Below are positions 23,558 through 30,703 of a stretch of DNA of 37,521 nucleotides, one piece after another. Below the pieces are notes generated by a model. The model saw only the letters and a list, made by a program, of their open reading frames with translations. It made no database searches and was not told the origin of the DNA. The stretch spans positions 1 to 37,521 of the forward strand of contig JANYGB010000002.1 of the NCBI GenBank assembly GCA_025359445.1, read 5' to 3'. This stretch comes from Sphingomonadaceae bacterium. GTDB taxonomy: Bacteria; Pseudomonadota; Alphaproteobacteria; Sphingomonadales; Sphingomonadaceae. The position numbers and the translations under genes are program-made. Within the stretch, counting starts at the first letter, position 1. The number at the start of each line of letters is the position of its first letter.

Positions 23558-24811
23558 ATGGCGGACAATCCCCCGCCGGTGCAGCGCGAACTGGAGGTGA
23601 CTGAAAGCGACGTTTCAAGCGGCCAAGGCCAAGTGCCCGCTGCCGTTCCGCTTTCGGAAGATCCCTCGCGCCGGCCCGGTGGCCGTAGCAATACTGATAC
23701 GCCCCGCGCTGGCGCAGTCGCCACCGGCTGGCAATCGGACAGCGCCAGTGGCAGCGCCGAAGGCGCCAATCGAAACATCCCGTTCCACCGTCAAGCCTTT
23801 GCCGCGATCGACCTTGGGACCAACAATTGCCGCTTGCTGATTGCGCGCCCTGCAGGCGACCACTTCACCGTGATCGATGCGTTCAGCCGGGTGGTCCGGC
23901 TGGGCGAGGGGCTCGCCCAAAGCGGCCGGCTCAGCGATGCGGCGATGGAGCGGACGCTCGGCGCGCTTAAAGTCTGCGCCGACAAATTGCAGCGCCGCAA
24001 CGTCCACCTGGCCCGCTCGGTCGCCACCGAAGCTTGCCGCCGTGCGGTCAACGGCGGCGAATTCATCGCGCGGGTGGCGCAGGAAACCGGCATCCTGCTC
24101 GATATCATCAGCGCCAAGGAAGAAGCGCGCCTTGCGGTAATGGGGTGCCACTTGCTGCTGGAAGAAGGCGACGGCCCAGCGATCATTTTCGACATCGGCG
24201 GCGGCTCGACCGAGCTCGTGCTGGTCGAAAACCGCGCCGGGATGCCGCCGCAAATCCACGATTGGCAATCGGTGCCGTGGGGGGTGGTTTCGCTGACCGA
24301 AAGCTGCCCGCCCGAGCCCGCCGATGCGCTGGGCCGGGCAGTGCGCTATGACCTGATGTGCCAATTGGTGCGGGACAGTCTTGCCCCTTTTGCCGAACGG
24401 ATGCGCGATGCTGTGGCCAAGGTCGCGCCGGGCGAGGCATTGCGGCTGCTCGGCACCAGCGGCACGGTGACGACGCTTGCGAGCCTGCATCTGGGGTTGC
24501 CGCAATACGATCGCCAAGCGGTCGATGGCCTGATTATGTCGTCCGGAGAAATGAGCCAACTGTGTCACCGGCTCGCACTGATGTCGCCCGCCGAGCGCTG
24601 CGCGCAACCGTGCATCGGGCGCGAGCGCGCCGACCTGGTAGTGGCGGGCTGCGCGATCCTTCAGACGATCTTCGCGCTGTGGCCGGCTGACCGCCTCGGC
24701 GTCGCCGATCGCGGCATCCGCGAGGGCATCCTTCGCTCGATGATGGCCGCAGGCGGTGCGGGCGACAAAAGCCGCGCCGCGCTGCGCAATGCGCGCCGGG
24801 GGCAGATATGA
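23558..24811 (+). CDS. Ppx/GppA-family phosphatase
   Basis: A 417-residue protein of the exopolyphosphatase/guanosine pentaphosphate phosphatase family, acting on polyphosphate or pppGpp in the cytoplasm. The actin-like ATPase fold opens with FAAIDLGTNNCRLLIA near residue 80; RSVATEACRRAVNG, the catalytic-glutamate region SAKEEARLA, IFDIGGGSTELVLV and LLGTSGTVTTLASL follow. An N-terminal extension of about 75 residues, rich in Pro, Ser, Gly and charged residues, looks disordered and is not part of the family. It lacks the long C-terminal HD-like domain of E. coli Ppx, like many alphaproteobacterial members. The start is ambiguous: GTG 23546 would add four residues. The stop overlaps the rlmE start as ATGA. 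Confidence 0.9.
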   Translation: MADNPPPVQRELEVTESDVSSGQGQVPAAVPLSEDPSRRPGGRSNTDTPRAGAVATGWQSDSASGSAEGANRNIPFHRQAFAAIDLGTNNCRLLIARPAGDHFTVIDAFSRVVRLGEGLAQSGRLSDAAMERTLGALKVCADKLQRRNVHLARSVATEACRRAVNGGEFIARVAQETGILLDIISAKEEARLAVMGCHLLLEEGDGPAIIFDIGGGSTELVLVENRAGMPPQIHDWQSVPWGVVSLTESCPPEPADALGRAVRYDLMCQLVRDSLAPFAERMRDAVAKVAPGEALRLLGTSGTVTTLASLHLGLPQYDRQAVDGLIMSSGEMSQLCHRLALMSPAERCAQPCIGRERADLVVAGCAILQTIFALWPADRLGVADRGIREGILRSMMAAGGAGDKSRAALRNARRGQI

Positions 24812-25464
24812 GAGGTTCAGGCAAAGGCCCTGAGCGGCTCAAGACCGGCAAGAACCGTTCGGCCAGCAGCGCGCGCTGGCTGACCCGGCAATTGAACGAT
24901 CCCTATGTCCGTCAGGCCAAGGCCGACGGTTGGCGCAGCCGCGCTGCGTTCAAATTGCTCGAACTCGATGACAAGTACGCCTTGCTCAAGCGCGTCCAGC
25001 GCGTCGTCGATCTGGGCATCGCGCCGGGCGGCTGGAGCCAGGTGGTGCGCCAGCGCGCGCCGGGTGCAACGGTCGTCGGGATCGACCTGTTGCCGACCGA
25101 TGCGATCGAAGGCGTGACGATCTTTGAAATGGATTTCATGGCCGATGCCGCCCCGGCCGCGCTGATCGAGGCGCTGGGCGGCGCGCCCGATCTGGTGGTG
25201 TCGGACATGGCCGCCAACACCGTCGGCCACAAACAGACCGATCACTTGCGCACGATGGGGCTGGTCGAGGCGGGGGCGCACTTTGCGATCGAGCAATTGG
25301 CCCCCGGCGGCGCGTTCATCGCCAAGGTGCTGGCGGGCGGGACCGATGCCGAACTGCTGACGCTGCTGAAGAAGCACTTCACCACAGTCAAACACGCCAA
25401 GCCGCCATCGAGCCGCAAGGATTCGTCCGAATGGTACGTGATCGCGCAGGGGTTCAAGGGGTGA
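24808..25464 (+). CDS. rlmE: 23S rRNA 2'-O-ribose U2552 methyltransferase RlmE
   Basis: RlmE (FtsJ/RrmJ) methylates U2552 in the A loop of 23S rRNA using S-adenosylmethionine and aids late 50S assembly. The 218-residue protein has the SAM motif VVDLGIAPGGWSQVV and the K-D-K-E catalytic tetrad at K49 (RAAFKLLELD), D133 (VVSDMAANTVGH), K173 (FIAKVLAGG) and E208 (SSRKDSSEWYVI). The basic N terminus (KTGKNRSASSARWL) is typical for rRNA contact. It starts within the stop codon of the Ppx/GppA gene, a gene order often seen in alphaproteobacteria. The next gene is convergent. Confidence 0.96.
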   Translation: MRGSGKGPERLKTGKNRSASSARWLTRQLNDPYVRQAKADGWRSRAAFKLLELDDKYALLKRVQRVVDLGIAPGGWSQVVRQRAPGATVVGIDLLPTDAIEGVTIFEMDFMADAAPAALIEALGGAPDLVVSDMAANTVGHKQTDHLRTMGLVEAGAHFAIEQLAPGGAFIAKVLAGGTDAELLTLLKKHFTTVKHAKPPSSRKDSSEWYVIAQGFKG

Positions 25465-25476
25465 ACCTGGCTGCGG

Positions 25477-25926
25477 TCAGTTAAGCCGATCGTAATCCTG
25501 AGCGACCTTGGCGGCATCGCGTTTGCTCGCCAGAATCGGCAGATCGATGCCACGGTGAAGCTGCGCGACCAGCGGATGATCCTCGTAAGCGTAATTAAGC
25601 AATCCGACCTGGCGCGAACTGTCCGCTGGTGAGGTGTATGCGAATTCTATCTTGACCGTGCCTTTGACCTCCATGCCGGCATAATCGGGATGGTTGGCGT
25701 GCAGCGCTTCGGCCTTGGCGCATGGCAGCGTGTCGGTGGTGCGCGTGGTCTTGGTCAGCACCCCGCTTTCCTCGTGCTTCAGGTAGCAGGTACTTTCCAC
25801 GCCAGTGACCGTCGCATCGACCGCGACGTAATTCAAAAAATGGTCGATCTTCTGCACCGCCATCATGGTCAGTCCGATTACGACCACGCCGCCGGTGAGC
25901 AGCAGATTGAAACCTATGCGTGACAT
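25477..25926 (-). CDS. Small membrane-anchored protein, unknown
   Basis: I do not recognise this 149-residue protein with certainty. One N-terminal hydrophobic segment (LLLTGGVVVIGLTMMAV, residues 9-25) probably anchors it, leaving about 115 residues outside. The soluble part has a beta-rich pattern with VDATVTGVESTCYLKHEE and a second cysteine in DTLPCAKAEAL, so one disulfide is possible. The start of the soluble part is faintly like DUF3592 proteins. No ribosome binding site precedes ATG 25926. Immediately upstream lie overlapping palindromes GTTCTAGAAC and GAACGTTC. It is convergent with rlmE and downstream of the cytochrome gene on the same strand. Confidence 0.75.
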   Translation of the reverse strand: MSRIGFNLLLTGGVVVIGLTMMAVQKIDHFLNYVAVDATVTGVESTCYLKHEESGVLTKTTRTTDTLPCAKAEALHANHPDYAGMEVKGTVKIEFAYTSPADSSRQVGLLNYAYEDHPLVAQLHRGIDLPILASKRDAAKVAQDYDRLN

Positions 25927-26006
25927 GTTCTAGAACGTTCCCGTGCGTACGTGGCGGGAGCGACTATGCGGCACGGGGAGTTAAAACACTGCCAATGCGC
26001 CGTGCC

Positions 26007-26040
26007 AAAAAAGCGACGGACGGAGCCTTGCGGCCCCGCC
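26007..26040 (-). terminator. Possible terminator after the diheme cytochrome gene
   Basis: On the minus strand GGGGCC/GGCTCC (26037-26022) with loop GCAA forms a GC-rich stem, followed 10 nt later by a run of six T residues (26012-26007). The distance between stem and T run is longer than ideal. Confidence 0.45.
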
Positions 26041-26065
26041 CTTCAAATTCGTAATTCTGGAAAGC

Positions 26066-26959
26066 CTACTTCGCGGTCTTCAGATAGGCAATGACGTTGG
26101 CGCGTTCCTGCGCATCGCTGAGGCCGACAAAGCTCATCTTGGTGCCCGGAACATAACCGCTGGGGTTGGTCAGCCAGGCATCGAGGCTGGCCTCGTCCCA
26201 CACGCCGCCCTTGGCCTTGAGCCCGTCGGAGAAGGCAAAGCCGCCGCGGCCTTCACCCTTTTTATCGCCGAAGATGCCTGCAAGGTTAGGGCCCTGGCCG
26301 TTGGGGCCGCCCGGCGCGATGGTGTGGCACGAGCCGCACTTGGCGAAGCTCTTCTGGCCCTTGGCGGCATCGCCAACCAGCGCCACTGCGGGTGCCGCAG
26401 CACCAGCCGCCGGAGCTGCAGGCACCGCCGGCAGCGGCAGGTTGGAGCCCTTGGAATTCAAATACGCCATGACGTTGGCGCGTTCTTGCGGGTCGGTCAG
26501 CCCGGCAAAGCTCATCTTGGTGCCGCTGGCGAAGGCGCTGGGGGCTTCGAGCCATGAGTTCAGGCTAGCCCAGTCCCACTTGCCGCCCTTGGCCTTGAGC
26601 GCGTCGGAGAACGCAAACCCGCCGCGGCCCTGCGCAATCCCGTCTCCCAGGATGGCGTACAGGTTCGGGCCCTGCCCGTTGGCGCCGCCCTGATCGATGC
26701 TGTGGCAGCTCGTGCACTTTTTAAAGCTGGCTTCGCCCTTGGCGACATCAGCCGTGGCGAGGAATGATTCGAACGGAGCCGCAGCCGCGCCGCCACCCTT
26801 TTCCTCATCGTCCGAGACACCGGCGATCTTGTATCCGGCCTTTTCGGGCTTCTCGAACTTGCCAGCTTCGAAATAGTGCCCGGCGACGCTCGACAGTCCG
26901 AGCGCGACGATGCCTGAAAACAGCGTCCAGCCAGCGATGGTGTTAAAGCGGTCTGCCAT
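26066..26959 (-). CDS. Membrane-anchored tandem diheme cytochrome c (CycM-like)
   Basis: A 297-residue c-type cytochrome, probably anchored in the inner membrane with both haems in the periplasm. Residues 8-28 form the anchor (IAGWTLFSGIVALGLSSVAGH), followed by a KPEKAGYKI segment like that of CycM/cytochrome c552, which carries electrons from the bc1 complex to terminal oxidase. Two class I domains follow: C82-x-x-C85-H86 with ligand M149 (GTKMSF), and C208-x-x-C211-H212 with M275 (GTKMSF). They are near-copies (GQGPNL, GRGGFAFSD.LKAKGG and ERANV.AYL in both), joined by an Ala/Pro linker at about 172-195. CycM itself has one haem, so this is a fused duplication. ATG 26959 begins MADRFNTIAG. 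Confidence 0.9.
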   Translation of the reverse strand: MADRFNTIAGWTLFSGIVALGLSSVAGHYFEAGKFEKPEKAGYKIAGVSDDEEKGGGAAAAPFESFLATADVAKGEASFKKCTSCHSIDQGGANGQGPNLYAILGDGIAQGRGGFAFSDALKAKGGKWDWASLNSWLEAPSAFASGTKMSFAGLTDPQERANVMAYLNSKGSNLPLPAVPAAPAAGAAAPAVALVGDAAKGQKSFAKCGSCHTIAPGGPNGQGPNLAGIFGDKKGEGRGGFAFSDGLKAKGGVWDEASLDAWLTNPSGYVPGTKMSFVGLSDAQERANVIAYLKTAK

Positions 26960-27073
26960 CCGATAAGCCCCGTTGGGAAATGCACCTGTGCGTTCGCGCG
27001 CCGCTCTAGTCAGCGCGCGCCTGCGTTGCAAGGGCCATTGCGGCGGCGGCGGAACCGCTTTAGCCAATGCGCG

Positions 27074-28984
27074 ATGTTTTCCTCACTCCTGATTGCCAAC
27101 CGCGGCGAAATCGCCTGCCGGATCATCCGCACCGCAAGGGCCATGGGGATCCGCACCGTCGCGGTCTATTCCGATGCGGACGCCAAGGCGCTGCACGTGC
27201 GGCAGGCCGATGAGGCGGTGCATATCGGTCCGTCACCGGCGCGCGAAAGCTATCTGGTTGGCGCCAAGATCATTGCCGCGGCCAAGGCCACCGGGGCGGA
27301 AGCGATCCATCCGGGCTACGGCTTCCTCTCCGAGAACGCCGAATTTGCGCAAAGCGTGATCGACACCGGGCTGATCTGGGTCGGGCCCAAACCCGCGAGC
27401 ATCACTGCGATGGGATTGAAGGACGCGGCCAAGGCGCTGATGGAAGCGGCGGGGGTGCCGGTGACCCCGGGTTATCTCGGCGCGAATCAGGACCCTGCGA
27501 ACCTCGCCAAGGAAGCCGCCAAGATCGGCTATCCGGTTCTGATCAAGGCGGTCGCGGGCGGCGGGGGCAAGGGCATGCGGCTGGTCGAGGTGGCGAGCGA
27601 TTTCGCCGATGCGCTCATTTCATGCCAGCGCGAGGCGGCCAGCTCGTTCGGCAATGCCCACGTGCTGATCGAGAAATACATCCAGCGCCCGCGCCATATC
27701 GAGGTGCAGGTGTTCGGCGACAGCCACGGCAATGTCGTCCACCTGTTCGAACGCGATTGCAGCCTCCAGCGCCGCCACCAGAAGGTAATCGAGGAAGCCC
27801 CCGCGCCGGGGATGGACGAAGCGACCCGCGAGGCGCTGTGCGCCGCCGCGGTGAAAGCGGCCAAGGCGGTGGATTACGAAGGCGCCGGCACGATCGAATT
27901 CATCGCCGATGCCTCGGAAGGCCTGCGCGCCGACCGCATCTGGTTCATGGAAATGAACACCCGGCTGCAAGTCGAGCATCCGGTCACCGAGGAAATCACC
28001 GGGGTCGATCTGGTCGAGTGGCAGTTGCGCGTCGCGGCGGGTGAGCTGTTGCCCAAGCGGCAGGATGAGCTGAGCATCAACGGCTGGGCGATGGAAGCAA
28101 GGCTCTATGCCGAGGATCCGGCGAAAGGGTTTTTGCCGAGTACCGGACCGCTCACCTTGCTTTCGCTTGAGGAGTGCGACCGCGTTGAAACCGGGGTCGC
28201 CGAAGGTGACGCTGTCTCACCGTTCTACGATCCAATGATCGCCAAGCTGGTCTGCCACGGCGCAACCCGCGAGGAAGGGCTCAGCAAGCTCGCTCTTGCC
28301 TGCGAGGCGGTTGAATGCAGCCCGGTAAGGACCAATGCCTGGTTCCTGGCGCGCGCGCTGGCCAATCCGGAATTCGAGCTCGGCAAGATCACAACGAGTT
28401 TCATTGGTAACAATCTGGAAGCGCTCACTGAACCACCCACGGCGACAGAAGAACTTAAGCAGATTATCGCAGACGTTATCTGTTGCGATCCGGAAACAGG
28501 TAAACCGAGTGCGCTAGCACTACGGGGATTTCGTCTGAACCGGGACGCCGCTAGTTCAGTCAAAATTCTTCTCGACGGTTTAGCCGAAACGGTCGACCTC
28601 GTCATGAGCGAAGACGAATTGCTTGACGCAGGATGGGAGCGCCCGTCGGTCTATCAGGACTCGGTCGGCAACATCACTGCATTCGAAGCCGGCGCGACCT
28701 TTCGAGCATCGCCCTTCCGATTCGACGGCGGCACTCACCACTCCGCCCACGACGGCGACATCCTCTCGCCCATGCCGGGCAAGATCATCGCCGTCGAGGT
28801 GGCGGCGGGGGATGCGGTGACCAAGGGCCAGAAGCTGCTCACGCTTGAGGCGATGAAGATGGAGCACAGCCTGGTCGCGCCGTTCGATGGGACGGTGGCG
28901 GAACTGAACGCGGTGGCCGGGGCGCAAGTGCAGGTCGAGGCGCTGCTGGCGCGGATTGATCCCGTAGCTGGAGAAGTGGCATGA
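27074..28984 (+). CDS. Biotin-dependent acyl-CoA carboxylase alpha subunit (biotin carboxylase + BCCP)
   Basis: A 636-residue subunit that carboxylates its own biotin with ATP and bicarbonate. Residues 1-445 are biotin carboxylase: ANRGEIACRIIRTARAMG, HPGYGFLSENAEFA, the ATP-grasp glycine loop KAVAGGGGKGMRLV, FMEMNTRLQVEHPVTE. A middle domain (about 446-560) resembles the BT domain that docks the beta subunit. The C terminus is a biotinyl domain with K595 in LEAMKMEH. This layout fits propionyl-, 3-methylcrotonyl- or geranyl-CoA carboxylases; which one is not decided here. Codons for about residues 436-515 (28381-28620) are noticeably AT-richer (about 51% GC) than the rest. No clear Shine-Dalgarno precedes ATG 27074. 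The beta subunit follows 100 nt downstream. Confidence 0.93.
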   Translation: MFSSLLIANRGEIACRIIRTARAMGIRTVAVYSDADAKALHVRQADEAVHIGPSPARESYLVGAKIIAAAKATGAEAIHPGYGFLSENAEFAQSVIDTGLIWVGPKPASITAMGLKDAAKALMEAAGVPVTPGYLGANQDPANLAKEAAKIGYPVLIKAVAGGGGKGMRLVEVASDFADALISCQREAASSFGNAHVLIEKYIQRPRHIEVQVFGDSHGNVVHLFERDCSLQRRHQKVIEEAPAPGMDEATREALCAAAVKAAKAVDYEGAGTIEFIADASEGLRADRIWFMEMNTRLQVEHPVTEEITGVDLVEWQLRVAAGELLPKRQDELSINGWAMEARLYAEDPAKGFLPSTGPLTLLSLEECDRVETGVAEGDAVSPFYDPMIAKLVCHGATREEGLSKLALACEAVECSPVRTNAWFLARALANPEFELGKITTSFIGNNLEALTEPPTATEELKQIIADVICCDPETGKPSALALRGFRLNRDAASSVKILLDGLAETVDLVMSEDELLDAGWERPSVYQDSVGNITAFEAGATFRASPFRFDGGTHHSAHDGDILSPMPGKIIAVEVAAGDAVTKGQKLLTLEAMKMEHSLVAPFDGTVAELNAVAGAQVQVEALLARIDPVAGEVA

Positions 28985-28987
28985 ATC

Positions 28988-29082
28988 TCCCCTCCCCGTG
29001 GGGAGGAGCCGGGCGTGGGGGTTCTGCGGTCGCGGGTGTCGTACACCCATCCCCCGACCCCTTCCCTCAAGGGAAGGGGAGC
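28988..29082. repeat. Palindromic element filling the carboxylase alpha-beta gap
   Basis: Three hairpins sit in series: CCTCCCC/GGGGAGG (28991-29006), GGGTGT/ACACCC (29034-29048) and the perfect 10 bp CCCCTTCCCT/AGGGAAGGGG (29058-29079). The outer arms are similar to each other in composition, giving the whole element a symmetric shape. Its right end, AAGGGGAG, doubles as the Shine-Dalgarno sequence of the carboxyltransferase gene. No coding sequence is present. Confidence 0.8.
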
Positions 29083-29084
29083 AG

Positions 29085-30608
29085 ATGACCTGGCAGCTTG
29101 AAATCGACGAACTCCGCGCGCGCGAAAAGCTCGCCGAGCAAATGGGCGGCGCGGACAAAGTCGCGCGGCAGCATGGCCGGGGCAAGCTCGATGCGCGGAC
29201 GCGCATCAATGGCCTGGTCGATCCGGGCAGCTTTCGCGAGATCGGCAAGATCGCCGGGACCGGCACTTACGATGCGGATGGCAAGCTGCTGAACCTCGCC
29301 GCGTCCAACCTGATTTTCGGACGCGCCAATATCGAGGGGCGCCCGGTGGTGGCCAGCGCGGACGATTTCACCGTGCGCGGTGGTGCTGCGGACGCGGCGA
29401 TCGGGCGCAAGTTCGCGCAGTGCGAGCAGATGGCCTACACCCTCAAAATCCCGCTGATCCGGATGATCGACGGCACCGGCGGCGGCGGTTCGGTCAAGAC
29501 GCTAGAAACGATCGGCGCGACGTACATTCCCGCAGTGCATATGTGGGGCGATGTGGTGCGCAACCTGGCCGTGGTTCCGGTGGTCGCGCTCGCACTCGGG
29601 CCGACCGCCGGGCTTGGCGCTGCGCGGGTCGCGGCGAGCCATTATTCGATCATGGTCAAGGGGCTGTCGCAACTGTTCGCCGCAGGGCCCGCAGTGGTTG
29701 AGGCGATTGGCGAGAAGAGCGACAAGGAGAGCCTGGGCGGCAGCGACATCCACACCCGTAACGGCGTGGTCGATGAGGAAGTTGCGAGCGAGGCCGAGGC
29801 CTTCGCCACCGCGCGGCGGTTCCTCTCGTACCTGCCCAGCCACAAAGGCGCACTCGCCGCCCGTGCCGCCAACACCGACCCTACCGACCGCCGCGAAGAG
29901 TTCCTGATCGACCTCGTCCCACGCGAGGCCAAGCAGGTCTATTCGATGCGCCGGGTGCTGGAGGCGGTGTTCGACACGGGCAGCTGCTTCGAGATGGGCA
30001 AGCAATGGGGCCGCGCGGCGATTACCGCGTTCGCGCGATTGGATGGCTGGCCGGTCGCGGTGCTGGCTTCGGACCCCAGCTTCCTGGGCGGATCGTGGGA
30101 GGCCAAAACCAGCGAAAAGGTCGAACGGTTCATCAAACTGGCCGACCAGTTCCGCTTGCCGGTGGTCCACCTGGTCGACAACCCCGGCTTCATGATCGGC
30201 AATGCCGCCGAGACCGCCGGCACGATCCGCTATGGCGTGCAGGCGATGAACGCGATTTACGCCGCGACCATTCCGCTGTGCTGCGTGGTGGTGCGCCGGG
30301 CTTACGGGATTGCAGGCAGCGCGATGAGCAACGCCGATGCCTTCCAGTACCGCTTTGCCTGGCCCAGCGGCGACTGGGGCAGCCTGCCGATCGAAGGCGG
30401 GATCGAGGTTGCCTACAAAAGCGAGATCGAGGCAGCCGAGGATCCGGCGGCGCGGCTGGAGGAAATCCGCGACCGATTGAACCTGCTGCGCAGCCCGTTC
30501 CGCACCGCCGAGAAGTTCGGGATCGAGGATATTATCGACCCGAGGGATACCCGGCCGTTGCTGTGCGAGTTTGCGGAGCTGGCGTGGCGGAGTTTGGGGG
30601 CGGTTTAG
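29085..30608 (+). CDS. Acyl-CoA carboxylase carboxyltransferase (beta) subunit
   Basis: A 507-residue carboxyltransferase that moves CO2 from biotin to an acyl-CoA, working with the alpha subunit encoded just upstream. It shows the two crotonase-like halves of the family: an N-terminal half with ADDFTVRGGAADAAIGRKFAQ and IRMIDGTGGGGSVKT, and a C-terminal half with LASDPSFLGGSWEAKTSEKVERFI, HLVDNPGFMIGNAAE and RRAYGIAGSAMSNADAF. The last replaces the GGSHG-type loop of propionyl-CoA carboxylases, so I do not assign the substrate. The frame is open upstream into the palindromic element, but AAGGGGAG lies 3-10 nt before ATG 29085. The downstream glpD is convergent, with a repeat between. Confidence 0.92.
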   Translation: MTWQLEIDELRAREKLAEQMGGADKVARQHGRGKLDARTRINGLVDPGSFREIGKIAGTGTYDADGKLLNLAASNLIFGRANIEGRPVVASADDFTVRGGAADAAIGRKFAQCEQMAYTLKIPLIRMIDGTGGGGSVKTLETIGATYIPAVHMWGDVVRNLAVVPVVALALGPTAGLGAARVAASHYSIMVKGLSQLFAAGPAVVEAIGEKSDKESLGGSDIHTRNGVVDEEVASEAEAFATARRFLSYLPSHKGALAARAANTDPTDRREEFLIDLVPREAKQVYSMRRVLEAVFDTGSCFEMGKQWGRAAITAFARLDGWPVAVLASDPSFLGGSWEAKTSEKVERFIKLADQFRLPVVHLVDNPGFMIGNAAETAGTIRYGVQAMNAIYAATIPLCCVVVRRAYGIAGSAMSNADAFQYRFAWPSGDWGSLPIEGGIEVAYKSEIEAAEDPAARLEEIRDRLNLLRSPFRTAEKFGIEDIIDPRDTRPLLCEFAELAWRSLGAV

Positions 30609-30610
30609 CG

Positions 30611-30703
30611 CGTCGTCCCGGGCTTGAACCGGGACCGCTGGCGTCTTGACGAGAGCGCGCGCTGATTCGGCCAGCGATCCCGGGTCAAGCCCGGGATGAC
30701 GAG
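30611..30703. repeat. Palindromic REP-like element overlapping the 3' end of glpD
   Basis: Two 31 nt inverted arms (30611-30641 and 30671-30701) pair with three mismatches and enclose a 29 nt loop, the same design as the element at 21525-21614. The shared core is CCCGGGCTTGAACCGGG or CCCGGGCTTGACCCGGG, then GACCGCTGG. The right arm, read on the minus strand, gives the last codons and the stop of glpD (TGA at 30687-30685). The left arm begins 2 nt after the carboxyltransferase stop. Confidence 0.88.

Noticed and set aside
25927..25940. A LexA-like site, GAAC-N6-GAAC, just before the small anchored-protein gene
   Set aside because: Alphaproteobacterial LexA sites need N7 between half-sites, and this one abuts the start codon. 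The nested palindromes are better left unnamed.
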